Shown here: positions 56,545-64,000 of the stretch, in pieces | Position numbering within the stretch: the stretch's first letter is position 1 | How the letters are laid out: each line of letters opens with the position of its first letter | From: JAXGZG01 sp040771825 | GTDB taxonomy: Bacteria; Bacillota; Sulfobacillia; Fermentithermobacillales; Fermentithermobacillaceae | Reading direction: 5' to 3' | Assembly (NCBI GenBank): GCA_040771825.1 | Contig: JAXGZG010000003.1 | Coordinates: 362,526 to 426,525 of the forward strand | DNA length: 64,000 nt | The notes under the pieces: generated by a model | What the model saw: the letters and a program-made list of their open reading frames with translations, nothing else | Databases searched by the model: none | Told to the model about the DNA's origin: nothing | Translations under genes and position numbers: made by a program

Positions 56545-57285
56545 TCAGAACCTAAATTCCATCCTCACAGACGCGCTTATGGTCAGGCTTCCAGGCTCAA
56601 TGGGAGTGCTCCCCGCAAAGCTTTTGGCCATATCGGCCCGGACACCCTCATTGAGGTCCATAACCTGGTACCAACCGTCGGATATCGAATGCACGTTAGC
56701 GATTGTGACCCCGGCGGCCTCGGCCATGATGTTGGCCTTGGAGCGCGCGTTCTTCACGGCTTGCGCTAGCATCTGATCCTTGACCGGATCGGGGTTCTCC
56801 AGACCGAAGGAAATCCCGCCTATGGAGTTGGCCCCTGCTCCTGCGGCGGCATCAATTACGTCGCCCAACTTGGCTATGTTCTTCACCTTCGCTGTAACGG
56901 TATTGTTGCATCTAAAGCCGACCAACACCTGCTTTGACCCAGCCTTCTGTTCCTGCCACTCGTACTGAGGGTACACGCTGAAATTAGAAGTCTGGATGTC
57001 GTCTTTGGCCACGCCGGCCGCTACCAAAGCGTTGACCACAGCCGTCATCTTCTGGGCGTTGTACTGCTGCGCCTCTTGCGCGGTTGGGGCCGTGTTCTCC
57101 ACTCCGAAGCGTGCAGTGGCAATGTCGGGCTTGACTTGTGTCTGAGCCTCTCCCGTAACCGTAATCAACCTGATCTCTGTGTCCCCTGCCATAGCTTGTT
57201 TAGGCACTGAAGATGCCACCAGGAACGCCAAAACCAAAAGAATTCCCGCTGCCAACAGTATGGTTCCAACCTTACCACGGAACAC
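56545..57285 (-). CDS. SIMPL-domain (DUF541) secreted or anchored protein
   Basis: 246 residues from a GTG at 57285 with AGGAG eight bases upstream; an ATG at 57291 is too close to the site. N-terminal signal anchor (TILLAAGILLVLAFLVASS) then the SIMPL domain: ITVTGEAQTQVKPDIATARF, TSNFSVYPQYEW and the C-terminal ISASVRMEFRF. SIMPL proteins form extracytoplasmic rings; some protect against oxidative stress, but the role in Bacillota is unknown. Convergent with the methyltransferase gene. Confidence 0.88.
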   Translation of the reverse strand: MFRGKVGTILLAAGILLVLAFLVASSVPKQAMAGDTEIRLITVTGEAQTQVKPDIATARFGVENTAPTAQEAQQYNAQKMTAVVNALVAAGVAKDDIQTSNFSVYPQYEWQEQKAGSKQVLVGFRCNNTVTAKVKNIAKLGDVIDAAAGAGANSIGGISFGLENPDPVKDQMLAQAVKNARSKANIMAEAAGVTIANVHSISDGWYQVMDLNEGVRADMAKSFAGSTPIEPGSLTISASVRMEFRF

Positions 57286-57453
57286 ACCCATCACTCCTTG
57301 CGTTTTTGTGATTGCCCATTTCAGTTCACTAGGCATATTTGACGACGCTCCCTCCAAAATGTTCCACCGGGCTCGGGGGCGCGAACTTGACGGTTTGTCT
57401 GGCTCCAATGACAATATTAGTCGATCACCGATTAGAGAGAGGAGACCCCACAG

Positions 57454-58083
57454 TTGGAATTCCTGAGTCCTTCCCGTCAAAGCGAAGCCGAGATTTTGGA
57501 GAAGAGGTCAAGGTTCATAGGAGCCGCATCTCCAGCCTTTTCCGTTGAAGAGGCTTTTGAGTTCATATCTTCCATTCGAGCGAAACACCCCGATGCCTCC
57601 CACAACGTTTACGCCTTCTCCATAGGCACGGGCACTCCGGTGGACAGGGTAAGCGATGACGGCGAGCCTCGGGGCACCGCAGGATACCCAATCCTTGAGG
57701 TGATACACAAGCGAGAACTCCGAAACACCGTCTGCGTTGTAACCAGATACTTCGGGGGTACCCTACTAGGGGCGGGCGGGCTTCTTAGGGCTTATGGAAA
57801 GGCGGCAAACCGAGCCTTGGACGAAGCGGGTGCCTGCAAATACGCCTATCACCAGCTTCTTCGAATAAGCCTAGCCTACGATCAATACGGCAGGATTCAG
57901 AGGGAACTGGAGGTATGGGGGGCCATCATAGACCAAGCCGAATACGGGGAAAACGTAACCGTCTCAGCCTACGTAAACGGCCAAGACGTTGATGGGCTCG
58001 TGGCCCGAATCACGGACATAACGGCAGCCAGGTCTCGGATCCAGGTGGAAGACGGAAAGTACATCCCTTGTCAGGAGGCATAA
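57454..58083 (+). CDS. YigZ/IMPACT-family protein (UPF0029 plus DUF1949)
   Basis: 209 residues, TTG start with GAGAGGAG upstream. The UPF0029 domain has the signature DDGEPRGTAGYPILEVI and RYFGGTLLGAGGLLRAY; the C-terminal 65 residues form the DUF1949 ferredoxin-like domain. The family is linked to translation control (IMPACT) but its bacterial function is not settled. The GNAT gene begins five bases after its stop. Confidence 0.93.
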   Translation: MEFLSPSRQSEAEILEKRSRFIGAASPAFSVEEAFEFISSIRAKHPDASHNVYAFSIGTGTPVDRVSDDGEPRGTAGYPILEVIHKRELRNTVCVVTRYFGGTLLGAGGLLRAYGKAANRALDEAGACKYAYHQLLRISLAYDQYGRIQRELEVWGAIIDQAEYGENVTVSAYVNGQDVDGLVARITDITAARSRIQVEDGKYIPCQEA

Positions 58084-58088
58084 TTCCC

Positions 58089-59093
58089 ATGCCCAAGAGC
58101 CCTGTTGTGAGGTCCGGTCGCCGTGACGATATCCCGTTTATAAAAGACATGACAAAGGATACTTTTCAGTGGGGCGACTATGTTGGTGACGTTTTCCCCC
58201 AGTGGTTGGAAGACCCCCAAGGCGACGTCTATGTCGCCGAGATGGATGGCCGCCCTGTGGGAGTGACCCATGTGAGATACCTTTCCCCACGAGAAGCTTG
58301 GTTTGAGGGAATAAGGGTGAAAGGAGACTGCCGCCGCCACGGGATAGGGCGTATACTGACAGAAGCGTCTATCCAAGGTGCGCGGCAAAGAGGTGCCCAA
58401 GTGTGCCGGGCTGTCATAGACAAGGATAACGACAAATCGTCGGGACTTGCCAGGGGGCTAGGTTTCTCCCCTGTGGAGACCATCCTGGAGTTCTGGAGGA
58501 TTGCTTGGGCGCCGTCTGCCAATGGGTGTGACTCGGCCATCGCCAACGCTTGTTGCAATGGGATCGACCCCCGGGGTAGCGCTTCCCGGGACGACGCCAT
58601 TTCTGACTGCCCAAGAGTGACTGTTCGTATGGCCACAGAACTTGACGCCGGGCCTATGTCCGAGGCGGCCATGAATTACATGCGCTACGCAGGATCCGAC
58701 TACACGTGGCGACAGCTGGACAGTCGCGGAGTTGCCCTAGACCTGGCCGCCGGGGCCAACATTCTGCTAGCGGAAAAAATCGGCGTGCCAAGTTTGGGGC
58801 GAAGAGTTGCAGGCGGTGCGTGGCTTGGGGATATCTATTTTGAGAGAAACCATATGACCCAAACCGAGACAGCCCATATGGACATGGGTTCAGTTTTCGG
58901 CGAATGGGAATCAGTTAGAGAACTGCTCCTTCATGTAGAAAAGACCCTTGAGAAGGTTCGGGACGAGCGAGGCCTTAAAGCTCACCTTATGCGGGTACGG
59001 TGCCCAGACACCAACCCTGCCAAAAGAATTTTGCCGTCTCTAGGCTTCACTCAAGACAAAGATACTATCGTTTTGTGGGAGTTGCACCTGTAG
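58089..59093 (+). CDS. Tandem-GNAT N-acetyltransferase
   Basis: 334 residues from the ATG at 58089 (AGGAGG ten bases upstream). The first half is a full GNAT domain with the acetyl-CoA loop RRHGIGRIL (about 84-92). The second half, from about 175, also resembles a GNAT fold with weak motif A (about 240-260) and KRILPSLGFTQDKD at the end; it is probably degenerate or substrate-binding. The substrate is unknown. It sits between yigZ-like and helD with very short gaps, an operon. Confidence 0.82.
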   Translation: MPKSPVVRSGRRDDIPFIKDMTKDTFQWGDYVGDVFPQWLEDPQGDVYVAEMDGRPVGVTHVRYLSPREAWFEGIRVKGDCRRHGIGRILTEASIQGARQRGAQVCRAVIDKDNDKSSGLARGLGFSPVETILEFWRIAWAPSANGCDSAIANACCNGIDPRGSASRDDAISDCPRVTVRMATELDAGPMSEAAMNYMRYAGSDYTWRQLDSRGVALDLAAGANILLAEKIGVPSLGRRVAGGAWLGDIYFERNHMTQTETAHMDMGSVFGEWESVRELLLHVEKTLEKVRDERGLKAHLMRVRCPDTNPAKRILPSLGFTQDKDTIVLWELHL

Positions 59094-59105
59094 GAGGTAC
59101 AAGGA

Positions 59106-61481
59106 ATGGAACCAGACGACCGCCAATACGAAGAAACGCGGCTTCAGACGGTACTCCATGAGGTTAGCCGTCAAATGGAAGAACGCCGAGCCCAACTTGA
59201 GCGCGAGTGGGAAGACCAAGTAGCCACGGCCAAATTCCAGTGGGAAGAGGAACTCCCCACCGCAGTTAGGGATTTCGAGGATCTGGCAGTGTTGGCTGCG
59301 GAAAACCAGAGGATGGGGCCCGTCAGGCAATATTACAACTTGTCCCTTGGTATTTTGCGGAATCTAGAGAAGATGGCGTCGTCACCTTATTTCGGCAGAA
59401 TCGACTTCAAAGTCTCCTCCACGGGGAAAATCGTACAGGTCTACATAGGCATATCGTCCCTTGTCCATAAGAAGACGGGCACCCACCTGGTGTTTGACTG
59501 GAGAGCGCCGGTGTCCAGCATGTTCTATGACTATGAGCTCGGCCCTGCCCAGTACGACTCCCAAAGAGGCGTGATCCGCGGAGACCTCCTCCTCAAGCGG
59601 CAGTTTAAGATAGAGGACGGACGGCTTCTCTTCATGTTCGACAACAGTCTTACCATCGACGACGACGTCTTGCAGGAAGTCCTGAGCAAGGCCCAGGGCG
59701 ACCACATGAGGACCATAGTCAACACCATTCAGAAGGAACAGAACCAGGTCATAAGAAACGAGAAGCACAGAGTCCTGGTGGTCCAAGGAGTGGCAGGAAG
59801 CGGGAAAACCTCCATCGCGCTGCACCGGGCGGCATACCTTCTCTACAAGCACCGTGACACCATGAGGTCCGAAAGCATCGTGATATTCTCGCCTAACAGG
59901 GTGTTCAACGACTACATTTCGGAAGTCCTTCCCGAATTGGGTGAGAACAACGTAAGCCAGACGACTTTTCGGGATTTCTCCCAAGATGCCCTGGACAGCC
60001 GCGTGTCCATTGAGGATGTCCACGACCAGCTAGAGTACATGTTAACCGCTCGGAGCCCAGTGTTGGCGTCTCAGGTCTACGACAGGACCGGAGACCCGGG
60101 ATGGACAGAAGCAAGGTATCACGCTCGCCTATCGTCAATACAGTGGAAGTCGTCCCCCCAGTTCGTCCAGGGGATCAAGAACTTCGCCCGCTTATTAGAA
60201 AACGAGGATCCGGGTTTCCAGCCGATCACCCATAGGGGCAAAATCATCATCTCCAAAGAAGAGCTTCATGGCCTTCTCAAGACTGACTACGCCTATCTGC
60301 CGCTACATAAGAGGCTCGACAAGATCCGCCGCCGAGTGCTGTGGCTTCTAGAACCAATAGAAGCGGAGCGACGAAAAGAAATTGCCAAGCTCATGGGAGA
60401 TGACCCTAATTACGCAGGGTATTTCGAGGCCGATATCCGGCTGTTCGCTAGGCAGAAAACAAGCGAGGAATTTCACCCAATAAGAGCTAAACTCAACTCC
60501 TGGACTATCCGGGACGTCCTCCAGGAGTACATTAGGTTATTTCGGGACGACAGAGCGTTTTCCGAGGTTTTCGGCAGTTTGGATAACATGGACAAGATCC
60601 GCCAAGACACCGTATCAAATCTCTCAAGAGGTTTCGTACAGTACGAGGACTTAGCCCCTCTTCTTCTTTTGAAACACCTGGTTGAAGGGTTCCCTGAGAA
60701 ACCTGTGAACACCCAAGAACGATTTGGCCAAAGAGCCAGGAAGGTTCAGCCTATCGCCTATTCTCAGGCAAGACACGTGATCATTGACGAAGCCCAAGAC
60801 TATAGTCTGCCTCAATACGAGGTGCTGAAGCGGGCTTTCCCCAACGCCAGCATGACAGTCTTGGGAGACGTGAATCAGTCCTTGCATCCACATTACGCCA
60901 TTTCAGGATACCAAATGCTCGACAGCGTCTTTGCTCCTCAGCAGCCAACGGTAGTCAGTCTCCACAAAAGTTACCGGTCCACTAGAGAAATCTCTCAGTT
61001 TGCCAGGATGATCTTGCCTGAGGGAGAGACTATGGAGACTATCGACCGTCCCGGTCCCTTGCCTGTTGTGGTCATGACTCATTCGCCGCTTAAGCAAGTG
61101 GCTGCCGAGATACCGGCACTTGTGGCGGAAGGCCTCAAATCCATAGCCGTAATATGCAAGACTGCCAGAGAAAGCCAGTTGATGTACGAGAATCTTCGGA
61201 GAACCCTTGAGAACGTCAAGATCCACCTGGTACGAGCCAAAGACACCAAATTCGTCAGAGGAGTCGTGGTAATACCTTCCTACCTGGCCAAGGGAATCGA
61301 GTTCGAGGCGGTATTAGTGTGTGACGCCGATAAAGACCACTACGCTCACCCGGACGACAGAAAACTCCTGCATATGGTGTGCACCAGAGCCCTCCACAGA
61401 CTGTTTCTATATTGCTCTGGTGAACCCTCACCGTTCCTTGCCAAGGTAGACCCTAGTTTGTACGAAACCGTTCGCAGGTAG
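59106..61481 (+). CDS. helD: HelD-like RNA polymerase recycling motor (UvrD/Rep superfamily)
   Basis: 791 residues, ATG with GGAGG upstream. An N-terminal antiparallel coiled coil (about 5-60, Glu/Arg-rich) precedes a 1A domain with Q-motif-like TIQKEQNQVIRN, Walker A GVAGSGKTS (228-236) and motif II VIIDEAQD (558-565); later motifs include LHKSYRST and KGIEFEAVLV. HelD inserts its coiled coil into RNA polymerase and clears stalled complexes using ATP. Close to the length of Bacillus HelD (about 774). Third gene of the yigZ-GNAT-helD run. Confidence 0.92.
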   Translation: MEPDDRQYEETRLQTVLHEVSRQMEERRAQLEREWEDQVATAKFQWEEELPTAVRDFEDLAVLAAENQRMGPVRQYYNLSLGILRNLEKMASSPYFGRIDFKVSSTGKIVQVYIGISSLVHKKTGTHLVFDWRAPVSSMFYDYELGPAQYDSQRGVIRGDLLLKRQFKIEDGRLLFMFDNSLTIDDDVLQEVLSKAQGDHMRTIVNTIQKEQNQVIRNEKHRVLVVQGVAGSGKTSIALHRAAYLLYKHRDTMRSESIVIFSPNRVFNDYISEVLPELGENNVSQTTFRDFSQDALDSRVSIEDVHDQLEYMLTARSPVLASQVYDRTGDPGWTEARYHARLSSIQWKSSPQFVQGIKNFARLLENEDPGFQPITHRGKIIISKEELHGLLKTDYAYLPLHKRLDKIRRRVLWLLEPIEAERRKEIAKLMGDDPNYAGYFEADIRLFARQKTSEEFHPIRAKLNSWTIRDVLQEYIRLFRDDRAFSEVFGSLDNMDKIRQDTVSNLSRGFVQYEDLAPLLLLKHLVEGFPEKPVNTQERFGQRARKVQPIAYSQARHVIIDEAQDYSLPQYEVLKRAFPNASMTVLGDVNQSLHPHYAISGYQMLDSVFAPQQPTVVSLHKSYRSTREISQFARMILPEGETMETIDRPGPLPVVVMTHSPLKQVAAEIPALVAEGLKSIAVICKTARESQLMYENLRRTLENVKIHLVRAKDTKFVRGVVVIPSYLAKGIEFEAVLVCDADKDHYAHPDDRKLLHMVCTRALHRLFLYCSGEPSPFLAKVDPSLYETVRR

Positions 61482-61526
61482 AACCGGTAATGCAAGTTTG
61501 CCAAGACATCAAGGAGGTTTCGTTCC

Positions 61527-62542
61527 GTGCCATTAGAGAAACTCTTCACCCCCTTCTCTTTCTCTGGATTGACCGCAAGAAACCGGGTGGTCATGCCGCC
61601 CATGGCCACTGCCATAGAAGGGCCGGGGGGCGCCCGGGTGGACGACGGGGTCCCAAGCGGCGCAACCGTTGCCTACTACAGGGAACGATCTGAAAACGGC
61701 GTAGGGATTATCATTGTCGAGCACACTTACATCTCCCGCTGCGGAAAAGCCCACAAAGGGCAGTTGGGCCTAGATAATGATGGCGCCATCCCGTCTTTTG
61801 CCAAGCTAGCTTCGGCAATAAAGGCAGGCGGCTCAGTGGCGGCCATTCAGCTAAACCATGCCGGAGCGGCGGCAAACCCCGAGATCACCGGCTGTGACGC
61901 CCTGGGCCCTTGCGACCTATCTAACCCCAAGTCTACCCGCAAACCTGTGGGCATGACAGATTCGGACATTCGCAAGGTACAGGCGGCTTTTGCCCTGGCG
62001 GCTGCCAGGGCAAAGGAGGCAGGTTTTGAGGCCGTAGAGATTCACTCGGCCCACGGGTATCTGGGCACTCAGTTCCTGTCGCCCTTAACCAACAAGAGAA
62101 CCGACCGTTACGGTGGGAACTTGGAGAACCGCGCCCGGTTCATCCTTGAGACGGTAGCCAGGGTCAGGGAGAAAGTAGGCGGCGGATTCCCGGTTTTCGT
62201 GAGACTTGGGTGCAACGACGGTATCAAAGGAGGCACCACGCCCCAAGACGCATCACAAGTGGCCAGGATGCTGAAGAAGCCGGAGTGGCCATGATTGACG
62301 TGTCTGGCGGGTTCATGGGGTCAAGGCCCGCGGAAGCCGGTCAGGGTTACTTCGTACCCGAAGCGGCAGCCATCAAAAAGGCCGTGAGCATCCCCGTCAT
62401 GGTGACTGGGGGCATAACAAAGCCTGCGTTTGCCGACAAAGTTCTGGTGAATGGTCACGCGGACCTTATCGGCATCGGTAGGGCCCTTCTTAGAGATTCC
62501 CGATGGGTAACCAAATCCGCGGGCCCAAATGCCTCAATGTAG
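61527..62542 (+). pseudogene. Old yellow enzyme family NADH:flavin oxidoreductase, one-base frameshift
   Basis: GTG start at 61527 with AAGGAGG upstream. The first 255 codons give the FMN barrel (MPPMATAIEG; AIQLNHAGAAA; EIHSAHGYLGTQFLSPLTN; DRYGGNLENRARF) and stop at 62294. The rest of the barrel follows in another frame (VAMIDVSGGFMGSRP; VMVTGGITKP; ADLIGIGRALLRD) to 62542. Restoring one G in ATGCTGAAGAAGCC (near 62273) gives LEEAGVAMIDVSGG and a protein of about 337 residues. The C-terminus ends soon after the FMN phosphate site, so it is the short type without a 2,4-dienoyl-CoA reductase FeS domain. Confidence 0.85.
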
Positions 62543-62623
62543 CCGGGGCTTGAACAGTCCACTTGTAGAAGTATAGGTGAAGCATCAAAGGCGTTGACCA
62601 TGGCGTTCATGAGCTTGGAACAT

Positions 62624-62652
62624 GGCCGGGGACTTTATCCCCGGCCTTTTCT
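62624..62652 (+). terminator. Intrinsic terminator after the OYE gene
   Basis: GGCCGGGGA, loop CTTTA, TCCCCGGCC, then TTTTCT. The perfect 9-bp stem with a short T-run lies about 80 bases beyond the oxidoreductase stop. Confidence 0.85.
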
Positions 62653-62682
62653 ACCTGAGTCTCTTAGGGCCCTCACTCGGTT

Positions 62683-64000
62683 CTACTTGCTGAATTGATG
62701 GAACGCCGGACCTACTTCAGGAGGAAGCGGGCACTTGTACTCCTTACCGCCGAGCCTCTTCTTGAACTCAGATTTGGCGTTATCTAGCACTTTTTCGTCG
62801 GTCATGAGGGTGAGTCCGGCTTGAGCCAAAGTACGGCTGGCAGCTATCAGGCCGGCGTGGCCTATGCCCATACCCGTTTGAGCAGTGTACTGCCACGAGT
62901 GGCCCGGCGTTCCCAAAGCCACACACGCCGTGCTGAACTGGGAGGTCGGAGTGCACCAGCTGACATCGCCTACGTCGGTTGACCCGCGCATCTCTTGAGG
63001 TCTAGGAGGACGTCCCAACACTTTGTCGTTAAGAACTTTTCCGGTCAGTTTGTCTTTTATGTCATCGGGAAGAGTATCGTCGCTCAAGTGCTCTTCCTGA
63101 CTCCCTGGGAAGGTCTTCCTTATGACCTCGGCGAAGTCCAGGTCTTCACGGGTAAAAACCGGAGGCCCCGCGACTTCCATGGCGTCGGCCAGAACATGCT
63201 CCAAGACGGTGTTAGGAAGCACGTTGTAGATACCTTCTAGAAGCTCTACGTCGTAAGTGGTCTCAGTCATGATAGCCGCGCCTTCCGCGCACTTCAGCAC
63301 CCGAGCGTAGATCTCTTCGACTTCAGACCTTTGAGGTGCCCGCACATAGTACCAAACCGAGGCCTCTCCAGGAACCACGTTGGGCTGCAGCCCTCCGTTA
63401 GTGGTAACGTAGTGGATTCTCGCTTTCTCGATCACGTGTTCCCTAAGGTAGTTGGCCCCGATGTTCATGATCTCAACGGCGTCAAGAGCACTCCGGCCCA
63501 GATGGGGAGCGCCTCCGGCATGGGACGTAATCCCGTGGAAATTCACGTTCATGGAGTTGACGGCAAGGGAACTCCCGCTCCGGACTATGTTCATAGCGCC
63601 TGGATGCCAGGTCAAGCAGGCATCTAGAGGCTTGAACAGACCATCTCGGGCCATGAAAGCCTTGCCTGAGAAGTTCTCCTCAGCGGGGCACCCGAAGTAC
63701 TTCACTGTGCCCGACAGGCCTCGTGCTGCCATTTCTTCCTTGAGACCGATGGCCCCTGCCAAGGCGGCCACGCCCAAGAGGTTATGACCACATCCGTGGC
63801 CCGAACCGTTGGGGACAAGTTCCTCTTTTGAAGGCGAAACCTTTTGGGATACTCCTGGCAGGGCATCGTATTCGCCCAGGAACCCTATTACGGGCTTGCC
63901 GCTACCCCAGGTCGCCACGAAGGCAGTGGGCATCCCGCCCACCCCCGCCAGGATCTCGAACCCCGGCTTCTTTAGGTAGGCCGGAAGAACCAGGGCAGAT
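62683..64000 (-). CDS. M20 amidohydrolase, AbgB-like (p-aminobenzoyl-glutamate hydrolase family), 5' end cut
   Basis: At least 439 residues; the frame continues out of the right edge, so the true start is not seen. Visible features of the M20D/AbgB type: GEYDALPG, GHGCGHNLLG (metal His/Cys/His), PAEEN (catalytic Glu), the dimerisation block GITSHAGGAPHLGRSALDA, and the C-terminal GSTDVGDVSW and ALGTPGHSW. Members remove an acyl or aromatic group from amino-acid conjugates. It is followed on its own strand by about 30 bases and the terminator of the convergent gene. Confidence 0.9.
   Translation of the reverse strand, partial: SALVLPAYLKKPGFEILAGVGGMPTAFVATWGSGKPVIGFLGEYDALPGVSQKVSPSKEELVPNGSGHGCGHNLLGVAALAGAIGLKEEMAARGLSGTVKYFGCPAEENFSGKAFMARDGLFKPLDACLTWHPGAMNIVRSGSSLAVNSMNVNFHGITSHAGGAPHLGRSALDAVEIMNIGANYLREHVIEKARIHYVTTNGGLQPNVVPGEASVWYYVRAPQRSEVEEIYARVLKCAEGAAIMTETTYDVELLEGIYNVLPNTVLEHVLADAMEVAGPPVFTREDLDFAEVIRKTFPGSQEEHLSDDTLPDDIKDKLTGKVLNDKVLGRPPRPQEMRGSTDVGDVSWCTPTSQFSTACVALGTPGHSWQYTAQTGMGIGHAGLIAASRTLAQAGLTLMTDEKVLDNAKSEFKKRLGGKEYKCPLPPEVGPAFHQFSK

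Noticed and set aside
1..64000. CRISPR arrays, tRNA or rRNA genes
   Set aside because: No regularly spaced repeats, cloverleaf-like sequences or rRNA-like conserved stretches were seen by eye; a covariance search was not possible.

Overview
The window comes from a Gram-positive anaerobe, most likely Bacillota (Clostridia or Limnochordia grade). The base composition is moderately GC-rich (over 50% by eye). Shine-Dalgarno sites are strong and GTG/TTG starts are frequent. The gene set includes a tungsten aldehyde:ferredoxin oxidoreductase with a MoaD-like partner, a short hybrid-cluster protein, a two-subunit [4Fe-4S] fumarase, NAD-malic enzyme, FeoAB, a SpoIIIE-type FtsK, HelD, an ECF S-component and a YtpB-like terpene synthase. 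No rRNA, tRNA or CRISPR array was seen. The assignment is an inference from gene content, not from a marker gene.

Layout. 1-7.4 kb is accessory: the cut-off gene of a very large secreted Calx-beta protein whose signal peptide is out of frame, an unusual two-headed DNA-binding regulator, and a decayed ISLre2-type transposase. 7.5-10.5 kb is a four-gene membrane cassette of unknown function (first gene DUF6754-like), the best candidate here for an undescribed system. About 850 bases with little coding signal follow. 11.3-19.8 kb is a peptidase block: three paralogous M14 carboxypeptidases and an M42 aminopeptidase, interrupted by an MNT-HEPN pair and an orphan coiled-coil protein. 19.9-29.6 kb holds cobO, ftsK, the AOR/MoaD pair, a degenerate membrane-anchored S8 protease and tldD-tldE. 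29.6-36.8 kb has an MFS transporter, a frameshifted Rrf2 regulator, gamma-glutamyltransferase, a secreted GH18-like protein and a DUF2207 membrane protein with a Cys-Ala tail. 36.8-44.4 kb reads on the minus strand: fumarase alpha and beta, malic enzyme, a HEPN-like/CBS protein, CBS-DRTGG pyrophosphatase, an M20 peptidase and a HAD phosphatase. 44.6-51.2 kb has an ECF S-component, NlpC/P60, a FabK-like flavoprotein, a stomatin/NfeD pair, and a DUF2600 terpene synthase divergent from a B12-radical SAM enzyme. 51.3-64 kb has feoAB, hcp, a frameshifted DNA methyltransferase, a SIMPL protein, a YigZ-GNAT-HelD run, a frameshifted old-yellow-enzyme homologue and an AbgB-like amidohydrolase cut by the right edge.

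How the genes fit together. Peptide breakdown dominates: M14 x3, M42, M20, AbgB-like, GGT, S8 and TldDE. With AOR, malic enzyme and fumarase this suggests a peptide/amino-acid fermenter; AOR would oxidise 2-oxo-acid-derived aldehydes and fumarase plus malic enzyme would turn C4 acids into pyruvate.

Caution. Four otherwise sound genes (secreted protein, Rrf2 regulator, methyltransferase, old yellow enzyme) each appear to lack exactly one base. This may be an assembly fault rather than biology, and those four entries should be read with that in mind.
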